Under the pieces are notes generated by a model. The model worked only from the letters and a program-made list of their open reading frames with translations. It did no database searches and was not told the origin of the DNA. The translations under genes and the position numbers were made by a program. Below are positions 12,047-22,772 of a DNA stretch of 64,000 nt, piece by piece; positions within the stretch are counted from its first letter, which is position 1; the number at the start of each line of letters is the position of its first letter. The DNA comes from Turritopsis dohrnii (lineage: Eukaryota > Cnidaria > Hydrozoa > Anthoathecata > Oceaniidae), in NCBI GenBank assembly GCA_027922465.2, contig BQMF02000032.1, forward strand, positions 620,001-684,000, written 5' to 3'.

Positions 12047-12422
12047 AATGCACTGATTTTTGGCAGATCTTGCCTTAAAAAGATTTTAATTGGATTTCTG
12101 TGTATTCAAGAAAGCCTACAAATTGTCCTTCTTCGTGTTTTCCTTCTTTGTCCTCCAAACCTGGTGTGATCATGATCAATAAAACCTTCTTATATTTTTT
12201 TCTTGTTTTTTATGCAAAGTTTGGCTATTTCTTGAATGCACTGATTTTTGGCGGATCTGGCCTTACAAAGATTTTAATTGGGTTTTTGTGTATGCAAGAA
12301 AGCCTACAAATCGTCGTTCTTCGTGTTTTCCTTCTTTCTGTCCTCCCCCAAACCTGGTGTGATCATGATCAATAAAACCTTCTTATATTTTTTTCTTGTT
12401 TTTTATGTAAACTTTGGCTATT
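12047..12422. repeat. Two tandem ~188-bp units
   Basis: The unit starting AATGCACTGATTTTTGGC at 12047 repeats at 12235 with few differences. Each unit contains GTGTGATCATGATCAATAAA and a T-rich run. The ORF across it is a by-product of the repeat. Confidence 0.85.
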
Positions 12423-12612
12423 TCTTGTTTCGAATCATAGTTTGAAACGCAAATTTCTAATGGATTTTTCGCTTTAATTTTTTTTTGAAAAAGTTTTTTT
12501 TCTTTCTTTTGGCTCTTACAGAATTTCTTTAACAAATGTTTATCTTATTTTGATTATAAAATACGTAACCATGGTTTCAGTTCACACATTTCTTTTGTTT
12601 ATAGCCGATATA

Positions 12613-14144
12613 TGTGACGTTCCAGGGGATTTTGATAACAAACGATATTAACGATAATTATTAACGATAATATCGTTAATAAAACAATAGAATTAGCGAT
12701 ATTATCGCTAATAATTATCGTTGCGTTATTATAGTTAATAGCGCTATTATCGTTAATATCGTTATTATCGTTAATATCGTTATTATCGCTATTATCGTTA
12801 TATATATTATATATACTATAATTACGAAATTATAGTAAGAAAATAACTATATTTTTGATATTAACGATAATAACATTAATATTAAACATGTGATCATTTT
12901 ATTTGTGACAAGGAAACCATTTCGTGTATATTAATCTTTCTTTCGCTTGATTACGGCGTAAGAAATTCAATATTTTTAGAATTACCCTCAAGTAAAGTTT
13001 TAGAGCCCTGTGTAAACACAACTTTCAGACAACCTTTCACATAAACTTCATAACAAACTGAAGTAAACAGGTAATATTATATTTAAACGAAGGTGAGTAT
13101 TTCAAAAGAGAACTTTTGCAACTCGTCAAGCCGACGTTAAAATGTTTTCATTCGTCCCTCATCCCAATGTTGAACCTGAAAACATTATCGACGAAATGAC
13201 AAAAATCAATAATGATCACTAAAAACGTTGCGATCAATTTAATTAAGGGTACATCTTCACCCAGTGCAAGTGAAATGTCTTTCGAAAGAATAATAATAAA
13301 GGTTTTGCTATCGAAAAAAACTTTAATGTAACGTGTCTTTAATAATGTAAAGTTTTTTTTCACTGAAAACGTTGCGATCAATTTAATTAAGGGTACATCT
13401 TCACCCAGTGCAAGTGAAATGTCTTTCGAAAGAATAATAATAAAGGTTTTGCTATTGAAAAAAACTTTAATGTAACGTGTCTTTAATAATGTAAAGTTTT
13501 TTTCCCAAGAGCTTATAGAATGGCAACCCGTCGAACAATTCAGAAAAAAGAATTATAGCAGACGGTTTCTACTCGTGCCTGCTTTCGAACTTACTTCTGT
13601 ATCTTTAATCTCCAAATGAATATAAGAACCAGCTAATTAAGTTCAATTTAATACACAAACGCGTGCTACCTGCAAATGTACATTTCAAAATAATACATTA
13701 CCAAATCGAATGAAACGGTATTTTAAAGTGGCTTTTCAAATTTGTGCTGAAGTTACAGGAATAACAAATGAAAAAAAAGTGCTTTGTTATTTCTAGAAAA
13801 ATATATATGTCCGTGTGTCATAATTGAATGAATCAGGTTTATCATGTCATAAACAAGCGAGTTTGTTTTGAATTGATTGCTATTTGGCGAAATAATAATT
13901 AAATCACGGTTATTTTAGAACTTCATAAAACGACACACGTATGTGAAATGTACAAACAAACGTCTTGAACAAAACTTTTTGACGATAGTAACGGTAATCT
14001 GTGCTCTTACCATATTAACGATATTAGCGATATTAACGATAATAACGATACTCTGTAGTTCCATTAACGATATTAACGATAATAACGATATTAACGATAT
14101 TAACGTTAATATCGTTTGTTATCAAAATCCCCTGGAACGTCACA
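12613..14144. mobile_element. DNA element, ~41-bp TIRs with AACGAT arrays, TA target
   Basis: The ends start TGTGACGTTCCAGGGGATTT and are near-perfect inverse copies for ~41 bp; TA flanks both (12611-12612, 14145-14146). Just inside each TIR is an array of ATTAACGAT/AATATCGTT units (12630-12860 and 14015-14115). The interior has two 144-bp tandem copies and no recognisable transposase, so it is non-autonomous. Confidence 0.85.
13220..13508. repeat. Two 144-bp tandem copies inside the element
   Basis: The stretch beginning GTTGCGATCAATTTAATTAA at 13227 recurs at 13371 almost without change. The small minus-strand ORF here is not supported as a gene. Confidence 0.9.
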
Positions 14145-14149
14145 TATTC

Positions 14150-15320
14150 TGATATTATTTGTTAAGCTTTAATTACATTTTTTGAAAGGTATGAATTAGC
14201 ATCAGTGTGACATAGGACCAAGAGATAACAAAAAGTAACAAAGTTTTCTTTGTTTTTGTTTCCGTTGTATAGCTTGCAATGTATAGCTTGCTGTGTGTAC
14301 AAATTGGAATGCTTGAGGGCGGGGGCATTTTTAGCTAAAGCTACATGCTAGTCATTAAAGTTTATGGCGAATAGAGATTACATCTTTCTTTACAACTTTC
14401 TTCAGCAATTAAAGTTTTGCAAGAAGGGTTTATTTACACTGAGCACTTTTTGTCAGAACATTGCTTAACAGTATTTGAACCAAATGTTATGATTGTAAAT
14501 AAAAAATAAGATGGTACTGACGGTCTGAAAACTTCTTGATATTCTCATGAAAATAAGAGTCACTTTTGCATAAAGCTGACTGTGGGAAGTGTGGGTGTCG
14601 AAACTGTTAAATGCTTTAAAATTGCAACGATGTGAGAATCCTGTATGTTCGCTTTTTTCGATAGGAGTTGTCGCTAGGTTTCGCCCATTACAGCACCTCA
14701 GTATGGTGATCTGTCCTTAAACAAAGAAAAATTAAAGCAAAACCTTACAACATCTACAAAATAGGAAAAATGGCATCGTGGATGGAAATTCTCCAAGGGT
14801 ACTGAGTGAACCTGTTCTCGAAAATTGCTGCTTTCCGAAGTAAAACTTCAAATAAAAGTTCGGTAAATGAATTTTGAACTTGAACGTCGTTTCTAAAAAT
14901 CTTTGAGGGATTTGCAGAAAAGATATGCAGCAAACTGTAGAACGACTAATGATAAAAAAAACAACTAACTTCGACTGAAATCAACAAAAATATAAAAATT
15001 AACAATGTAACACAAGCCTTAAAATAAGTGCGTAACGAGGGAATAATCCTCGAATAATGATCGAATTTCAAACTGCTTACACGCCTTTTTTTATAACCAT
15101 CGATAATTTGAGCACTAAAATATTTGCCTACTTTTGCAAGAATGAAGAGCTCTCATTGGTATGAATTTAACGTAGTGTACGTACGAAGAATTTTTGTTAC
15201 CATATATCTGTGAAAACATTTACGCGCATCGATTCATTACTCTCATGTATGATTTTTTAAAGTGGAAACCAGGCTTTACTAACTGCTTTATTAAATTGCT
15301 CCATAAAATTCCTTTGCTAT
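14150..15320. other. Gene-free AT-rich stretch
   Basis: No ORF with family resemblance, no RNA gene and no clear inverted-repeat element could be recognised here. Confidence 0.5.
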
Positions 15321-15326
15321 ACATAA

Positions 15327-15698
15327 AGGCCGACCTCCACTCAACAAATTTTGTACGCGCGGGCGGACGACAATTCAATACGCATGCGTGCAAGCACACG
15401 CTGCGAACACATTTCGTTCGCAAGTAAGTAGACCAGTGGTCTACTACCAAGCGACAGCGTACGTTCGCAGAAAATAAACGATGTAATCAAAACAATTAAA
15501 ACCAATCAAATGCTGCTAAACATTTTAACTGTAGTATTGTAGTAATATTATTTTTTTCTTTTCAGTTTGACAGTCATGTTTGCTATTATTTTTTATAATC
15601 TAAGGATTATTTGCAGATATTCAATATCCACTCACGCTGGTGCATACACCGGCTTCGTTCGTCCGCGCGTACAATATTTGTTGAGTGGAGGTCGGCCT
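15327..15698. mobile_element. PIF/Harbinger-type MITE, AGGCCGACC ends, TAA TSD
   Basis: TIRs beginning AGGCCGACCTCCACTCAACA extend over about 44 bp and are flanked by TAA (15324-15326, 15699-15701). The subterminal parts are GC-rich (GCGCG motifs) against an AT-rich background. It shares the AGGCC start and TAA target with the element at 7976-8344. Confidence 0.85.
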
Positions 15699-16280
15699 TA
15701 ATGGTGGCACGATATGCGTGCAGAGTATGACGAATTGTTAAAACGATCGGAAAATTATTATTAACGTGACAACTTGCAGTGAAGCAGCCATGTTTTTTTC
15801 TAAAACTTGAATGTTGAAACATCAATTCCTCTCCAATCAGCAACATTGTTGAAGTAAGCATCCCTCTGACGTCACAACTTAACCCTGAGATTGATTTAGT
15901 GCGTATAAAGAAGTGTTTTTTATGTTCACATAAACTATGCACAAATCCTGAAATACTTGCAAAAATATACAAGGGATTAATTTTCATTAACTTTGGGTTG
16001 AAGGACGAGACTCGCTTAACCTCGAACTAGAGGTGATTTCAACAACGAGAAAATGACTCATCGACATTGGGGACAGCCAAACGAAACAAAAAGGAAGATA
16101 ACGAAAACAAAAACAATGACAAAACAAAGAGTTGGACAGATTCAAAGGTTTTCGAATACATGAATTATACATGGCTGGTAAACAGCAGACTACGTACATC
16201 TAAAATAAATAAATTAACTTGAATTATCTTAATGTTCCATGCGAATCCATTATTTATCATGAGGAAAATGAAAATTAAGT

Positions 16281-17468
16281 TCAATTTTGTGGTGGAATAA
16301 GAGAAACACTTGCTACCAGCTCTTCCTTTCCGTCATTTTGTTTACTGATAACCGAACTTGGAACAGGTTGATATGAAGGCACTTGTTTTCTTTTACTAGA
16401 CAATTGACACATGATTAGGTCGGTCAGAAAACCGACAAATGAATGCAACATGCCAGAAGTGGCAAATACACCTCCAATGATACCACATAACCTAATCAGA
16501 AATTTCGAGAAGTCGTGACGACTTTCACGTACATTCACGCAGATCGGGTGAAGATCGTACTTGAAGAATATGCCAGCCACACCATGAGAGCCTATGTGAT
16601 GACTAATCGCTCTTGATCTTTGTGTTACTGAATACTGGTTAGCTTGCATCTTGTAGCGGATCCCATTTATATTGGTGGGTACTATCTTGATGTAATACTG
16701 ATACATATGATATGCGTCTTCTGCTAGTTCCAGGTCCCCGTCCAATGGATTTATAATACCAGGATGTGGATCACCAAATGATAATAAATCTATTCTATGC
16801 GAAAAATTGTAATTAAGCTCTGATACAAGAGAACTTAAGTGTGCATGCCCTCTTGGATGAGGTATGGATTTACCAGCTGTAATATGGAAATTTCCAGCCA
16901 CTTTATTCACTTCTACATTGCCATAAATTCGACAGGCATTGTGCTCACGGCCTTCAAATTCCTTATAATCCTTTTCGGGCATTGCAGTAGCAAATAACCG
17001 TCCATATATTTTAGACATTGATTGAACGTTTTTTATAGAACGATAGCCCTCGTCACTTTCGCGGACTGACCTGAAAGCCTTCCACCACTCTAATTGGTTG
17101 GCGCTCATCGCAAAATGTGTAGGTTCTAAGCGTATATGGTTCGATATATCTATGCTTGTTCCAGATAGATCGATAACATCCGCTCCAATATCATCACAGT
17201 CCATAGCAACAGTCATATCGACGTTGATTCGAATTTTGTGGTCTGCATTTTTATCTACTTCATACGAGTACTTTGTGATGGTTCCAGAATAATATATAAA
17301 CTCAGACAAAACCAAAACAGTTATGAAAAAAAATGTCAAGATTGACACTGTACCACCACTCGTTGACGTTTCCTGGTAGTTTTCTGGAACTTTAGGAAAT
17401 GCATCGAGTTCCTTAAAAACTTTGGCAACATTTTTTCTTTGACGTATGCCCTCAGATAGGGATTCCAT
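16281..17468 (-). CDS. ERGIC2: ERGIC2, ER-Golgi intermediate compartment protein
   Basis: Cycling membrane receptor of the Erv41/ERGIC2 family, which with ERGIC3/Erv46 sorts cargo between ER and Golgi. The protein is 395 aa, close to the ~377 aa usual for ERGIC2. Residues ~18-40 carry the ERGIC N-terminal signature (KELDAFPKVPENYQETS, then SGGT), followed by a membrane segment at ~43-62. A long lumenal domain includes NACRIYGNVEVNKVAGNFH, IPHPRGHAHL, NFSHRID and SFG, with IINPLDG. A second membrane segment with RLCGIIGG follows near residues 325-350, then a short cytosolic tail. The ATG is the first in frame and matches the family's short cytosolic N-terminus. The whole gene is one exon, unlike its split neighbours and vertebrate ERGIC2, so intron loss or an expressed retrocopy is possible. 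The reading frame is fully intact. Confidence 0.93.
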   Translation of the reverse strand: MESLSEGIRQRKNVAKVFKELDAFPKVPENYQETSTSGGTVSILTFFFITVLVLSEFIYYSGTITKYSYEVDKNADHKIRINVDMTVAMDCDDIGADVIDLSGTSIDISNHIRLEPTHFAMSANQLEWWKAFRSVRESDEGYRSIKNVQSMSKIYGRLFATAMPEKDYKEFEGREHNACRIYGNVEVNKVAGNFHITAGKSIPHPRGHAHLSSLVSELNYNFSHRIDLLSFGDPHPGIINPLDGDLELAEDAYHMYQYYIKIVPTNINGIRYKMQANQYSVTQRSRAISHHIGSHGVAGIFFKYDLHPICVNVRESRHDFSKFLIRLCGIIGGVFATSGMLHSFVGFLTDLIMCQLSSKRKQVPSYQPVPSSVISKQNDGKEELVASVSLIPPQN

Positions 17469-17976
17469 TTATAATTATATACTAAACTGAAACAAACATT
17501 GAATAAAAACCAAATAAAAATGCATCCTGTTTACAAATAAGACATTCTAAACAAACACACTGGCTACTGTTTTGAAGACTCGTAACATGATTGGTGAGGG
17601 GTTTAGACAGAAATAAAACATAATTACGAATTTGGCATTTTTCTTATTAAATTAAATCTAAATGTTGGTTGGGTTGCAAAGAAAATTTTCGGATCTTCTT
17701 TGTAGTTTTTGAGCACAAAACCCATATTTAATTTGTTAATAACATTCAAATTCATGAGTTTCCATAATTAATTTATGCTCCTGCCTTCGCTACTTTACTG
17801 TCTGATAAGCATCTTTCACAAACAAAATGACTCCATAAAGTTATGGCCACACTCACAAAAATGTATATTAACAACAACAACAATTAAACAAATTGAAGAA
17901 ATTAAGTCATTCAATAAAAGGGTTGAAGGTCTGTTGTAGGTTCAAACTAGATCTTTTTGACAAAGCATAATGGATA

Positions 17977-18750
17977 CTTTAATCGGAGAAATTTTCGCGA
18001 ATGGAAATTTCAGAAAGTTTCACGTGGATTTATTTTCGCGAATGCTCGTTTCGAAAAATTTTGCGTAGATTAATTTTCGCGAATGTTCGTTTCAAAAAAT
18101 ATCGCGTGGATTAATTTTTGCGAATCGCAAGATATTTTTTTGTTTTTGTAGTATAAATGGAGTTTGGTTTGAAAACATTCGAACAATGAATTAACATTCT
18201 GTGCAACATTTCCTTGTCCCCATCCGAATCGAATAAAAATTTTCGAATGACTTCATACCCAAAAAGTGACATTTTTTTCTTTAGAACTTGACTAAAATCT
18301 TTAGGGAAAAGTATAAGGCTGTGTTTATTGAATGTGAGACGCTTCTCGAAATTCTTTTTCTTTCTTTTTTTAAACAAAATGATAAAAACTACAAATCTTC
18401 TTCATCACCGGAATCTTCAAAAAGGTCAAATGCGTTCCGCTCTGGACTTTCCCATTTAGATTAGTGCATATAATATGTATTATATTAGGTAGAAATAATT
18501 TGAAAAAAAACTATTGAAAATTTAACCTGTTGAGCCCCTATTAATTTTTTTTTCAAATTCGAAATGATGAAAAAATTGTAAAAAACCAAACTGGATTAAT
18601 TTTCGCGAATTGCGTTTTCATTAAATTTCGCGTGGATAAATTTTCGCGAATTAACTATTTTGCGTGTTTTTGCGAGATTAATTTTCGCGAAAATGTCACT
18701 ACTCGCGAAATACGCGAAAATTTCTCCCGCGAAAATTTCTCCAATTAAAG
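17977..18750. mobile_element. MITE with TTCGCG subrepeats, TA target
   Basis: The TIR starts CTTTAATCGGAGAAATTTTC on the left, with the inverse at the right (…CCAATTAAAG), and TA lies on both sides (17975-17976, 18751-18752). The subterminal regions hold at least six copies of ATTAATTTTCGCGAAT-like units in both orientations. No coding region was recognised. Confidence 0.75.
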
Positions 18751-20060
18751 TACAACAATAGGATATTTCAGCCTCCTATCGTCCTTTGGGTTTAAAGGTG
18801 CTGTTTTGTATTCAAAAAATGTGATGCAAGTTTTAAGGTGTAAACAAACAATTTAATGTTTTTTAAATTTAATCATATTCAAACTTCCAGAAACTGAAAG
18901 TTAATTCGTGACATTTCGTGTATAATAGAGCTATCCATAATAATTTCATTATTCACTTTTCTTGTTCAATCTCCAAGTGCTGCATTTACTTAAAATTACA
19001 TAACTTTTTTTCTATGAAATACAATGATTTTTTTCATGAAACACATGAGAGAGGGATTATGACAACAAAAGGCTTCTAATATTCTCTGCATCTTGGTTTA
19101 ATAATGTTGCCAAGCCTGATGTTGTTAGTTAAACTTTGGTTAGAGATTTCGCTAAAACCCAATGACAAACCAATATAATTCATTATAACGATGTTTGGAT
19201 ACTAAACAAATCTTTTTTCTGCACAAAATATATCAGAAGTGTTTATTTCAACTTCACGCCTTGTTTATTTTAACTTCAAAGACGATACATAGTATACATA
19301 GTAATCACTCTTCTCCATTTAGAAAATGCTGCATGAGTGCTTTTCTAAAAATTGAACTGTAATATTTGCATTACCGATAAAAATATTTGGGAGCAAAAAC
19401 AAACAAATAGAAAAACATGACAGTCATGGTTTTTGACGTCAATACCTTGGGTCTAATTAAAGTGTTACATTCTTGAGAAGTCATTCTTTGCTTTGAAAAC
19501 ATTGAAGACACATTTGGCATTGTCAATCGTCTTAACTCCAGAAGGCCTATTTTATATAAAAAAACATGTCTGCTACTATAAACTAAACAATAATCCACAT
19601 TGCGGCATTAACTTAACCTAATATTAAAAATTTAACAAAATCTGATCTTAAAACACAAACTTTAGGTTGGCCATAACCTTAAACCTTGTGTCAGATGCAG
19701 ATGACTGAGCTCTACAGTGTGATCATATGTGATTTAGGGCTCTATCTAAACATGGATCTGAAAAATTCTTTCAATAATATTGTTCTCCATTACTAATGCC
19801 CAATTCCCTGTTTTTCTGACATGCAAAGTGGGAGACGAGGTTGTGTAAGTAAATGTTGCACCACATAAGTCTATACAAAACTTGGCAAAGGTGTATTGTG
19901 AAACCTTTTATAGATGACTTTAAAATATTTATGTCTGATTAGTTGCAACCTAACAACAACCTTGAAAATAATCAAAATCTATAGGGGGTGGGGTGACTAA
20001 TTAGGGCCAAGAAAATTTGCTATATTTTAGGTAAAACATTTTCAAAAAACCTCTAACGGA
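18751..20060. other. Gene-free stretch
   Basis: AT-rich, with only short ORFs lacking any recognisable motif. No repeat boundary was visible. Confidence 0.4.
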
Positions 20061-20063
20061 AGA

Positions 20064-20542
20064 GGGAAGAAATTGTTTGCGGAAGAAATTTGTACGGAAC
20101 TTTTTTTTGCGGAAAAAATAAATTCCGCAAAAATGAATAAATATTGGTCATCTACAAAAATAAATTCCGCAAAACTTTCCATTCGCAAAAATTTACTTGA
20201 AAAAATCACTCTTCGTCAACAACAATGCAAGCAGCATCAGCACTCGCAACAGGTTTCGTGCCTCGTACTGTTGCTTTCACTTTGAGAAACGGTCTTATGT
20301 CGGTAGCGGAGGTATGACAGTTTTTCTTTATTGTTCATTGCTCTTTTCCTTCATGGAAAATAGACCTAGACTGAGTAATATACTCAGTTTCATGCATTAC
20401 ATTGACTTAAATAGGTACTAGATTAGGTGTTTTCCGACTTTCGATTTTACTAAGTTTCTTGCATCCGCAAAAATTAATTCTGCAAAATCCTGTTTGAGGT
20501 CTTCATCCGCAAAAATTTCTTCTGCAAACAATTTTTTCCCTT
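20064..20542. mobile_element. MITE with TTTGCGGAAGAAATTT-type subrepeats
   Basis: The left part (GGGAAGAAATTGTTTGCGGA from about 20065) is matched inverted at the right (…TCTGCAAACAATTTTTTCCC). Inside each end lie AATTCCGCAAAA-type units. The architecture parallels the element at 17977-18750, with a different subrepeat sequence. The exact ends and target duplication are unclear. Confidence 0.6.
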
Positions 20543-21330
20543 AAGGTATTATAATGCAAAAATTTCTGTTTAGGACATGGCCATCATCCTGCTCCGCGGC
20601 AGTCCCTAAAAGTATATACATGAAAGTGCTCTAGTGTCTAATTAAAACATCTTAGTACTTCAATATCCAAAATGACTCCTTGGAGCACTGAATCAATAGA
20701 AAGTGTTTTAAAGTGCAAAATGAGCATTCACATTACCTGTGTGTTGATGTGGTCAAGTCAGTAAGTCAATGACTTGTAACATTTCATCATGTTGTTGCAA
20801 TGAGAAAAAACATATATATGCATTTATAAACAATATGTCACTTAGAAAGTCATATTTATATACATGTAAAGAGTATATTCCATAAGATTGATATTTTTTA
20901 TTTGATGTAAAATAAACCATAAACATTCCTTGAAATTGAAAAAAAAACTTTTGAGCCGTCGATGCCACGACGTTATGTTCTTCGGACGCATTAGGGACAA
21001 CATGATGCATTCCTAAGGGGCTGTTCATATGGAGGTGAGCTGGCCCGGTTAGCCGGGCTAGCTCACTTAGCAGAGATCTCACTGTTATTAAGAAATCTTT
21101 ATAAAAATAAATTGTGTTCATATGAAAAGCGGGCTGGCTCACTTAAGTGAGATCTCATTTCATTTGACCGGGATCTCACCCAAGTGAGATGAAATTTGTT
21201 CATATGAACACACCAGCCCGCTTTGGTGGGATAGATTTTAGACAAGTGCGCACGCGTCAAAATTCGAATAATAAAAAAACAATACTCTTATTAGTCACGT
21301 GATGTAAACAACATTCTCCAGCCCGGTTAA

Positions 21331-22323
21331 GGATAGTCCATACCCTCCGAGGTGAATTTTTTTGAAAAAAAATTTTTTTCAATATTTCCTTTCAATTTTT
21401 TATTTAAAAACAGATTCTGCAATCAGAATTTTAAAATTCCAAATAATTATGGAGTTATTAGCAAAAACCAAAAGGCAAAAAAATCTTTGTTTACACAAGT
21501 AATTAATCTTTCGGTGAAATAAAAGAGATTTCTCTCAATATACGCACATGCATGACGCCATACATACTTTTTCGGCTTTGTTTACTTTTCGTATTCAATA
21601 TTTTGCTTTATTATCGTTAAAAATAAAACCAGGTGGTTTTCTTTATAATTATACACACTATCATTATTCAATGAGATAGTTTTCTAACTTTTCATACATT
21701 CCAACATCTCACATTCACAATAGAATTTGATCGCTATTCAATTTTGTTTACACAAGCGATGGAAGAAGAAAAAATCTTTAAATGTGATTTTCTCTGAAAG
21801 TAATTTTAGCTTGATGACCAACATTTAAAGAGTTCCAACTCCCCTTGTGAACGAGATATAACCATGCGGGTTTTTTCATTTTGTTCAGTTGGCCTTTGCG
21901 CAAAAAAGTTTGCCACATATTTTGAAAAGAATCAAAATTCGCCCCGTGAGGGAGAGTTGAAGTTAAAGAATCAACGTTTTTATAGGGTCATGAACAAAAA
22001 GCTTTATATTTTTGGAAGTAATGAGTTTAAAAAAAACTGTGGCAAACTTTTTTCGACAAATGATCATGGATTTCAAAAGTGCAATTTGTTTGAAAAAAAA
22101 GTGTAATGGAGGGGAGTTGGAACTTTTTAATTGAATGCGTTCTAAATTTTACTTTTTTTCTTCTAATTCCTGTCCTTTTCATTTTTAATAAACAAAATAT
22201 GGATCATTAGACAGATAATTAAATAAGGATTCAGAAAATATATACTTTTGATAAGAAAAAATCAACACATTTCAAATTATCAGGGAAAAACTGAAATCAT
22301 GCTTAGGAGGGTATGGACTATCC
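21331..22323. mobile_element. TTAA-targeting MITE nested in the Harbinger-type element
   Basis: TIRs starting GGATAGTCCATACCCTCC are inverse copies, and the flanks carry TTAA on both sides (21327-21330, 22324-22327). Taking it out rebuilds CCCGGTTAAGTGGGATGA, which matches CCCGGTTGAGCGGGATGA in the relative at ~63230. A TTAA duplication suggests a piggyBac- or Kolobok-type element (inference). Confidence 0.85.
21831..22124. mobile_element. Possible third-level nested inverted-repeat element
   Basis: AGTTCCAACTCCCC at 21831-21844 is perfectly inverted at 22111-22124, inside the TTAA element. No clear target duplication was found, so it may be internal structure of the host element. The 80-aa ORF between the arms resembles no family I recognise. 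Confidence 0.45.
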
Positions 22324-22772
22324 TTAAGTGGGATGAGAAAAGCCATATGAACGCGGGGTGAATTTTATCTCATTCAAGTGAGCCAGCCCGGTTAACCGGG
22401 CCAGCTCACCTCCATATGAACAGCCCCTAAGTCAAGAATACTTTAATATTTAAATAGTGATGTTCATATCACAATTTAGAGTATCAAAAATTTATTATAA
22501 TGTAACCAACAACATAAAACATCACATAATGGTCATTTCTCATGCAAAAATTCTGTCTGGATATAATATTCAAAGGAACAGAGTCTTCAAATTTGCAATA
22601 GTGTGTTCTTGTACATGACATCAAAACAAAACGAGAGAATAAATTTTGCAATACACCAATTCGACACGGCAAAATTTTATTGGAAAGCTTTTATGTTTTG
22701 CTGGGAATATATAATAAAATATACAGATAGATTTTTCTACCTTTTCCTATCGAGGAAAGACACAGAAAGAAA

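Larger units (their letters stand above)
21017..22427. mobile_element. PIF/Harbinger-type MITE, TAA TSD, split by a second element
   Basis: The TIR begins GGGGCTGTTCATATGGAGGT and is inverted at the right end; TAA flanks it (21014-21016, 22428-22430). The ends are dense with CCCGGTTAACCGGG-type palindromes and GTGAGATCTCAC. A shorter relative lies at 63041-63338. The right part is interrupted at 21331-22323. Confidence 0.85.

Noticed and set aside
13943..14152. ORF rich in ILTILAILTI and NDINDN
   Set aside because: A translation of the AACGAT repeat array.
21864..22106. 80-aa ORF inside the TTAA element
   Set aside because: No family resemblance, and it lies between inverted arms of a non-autonomous element.
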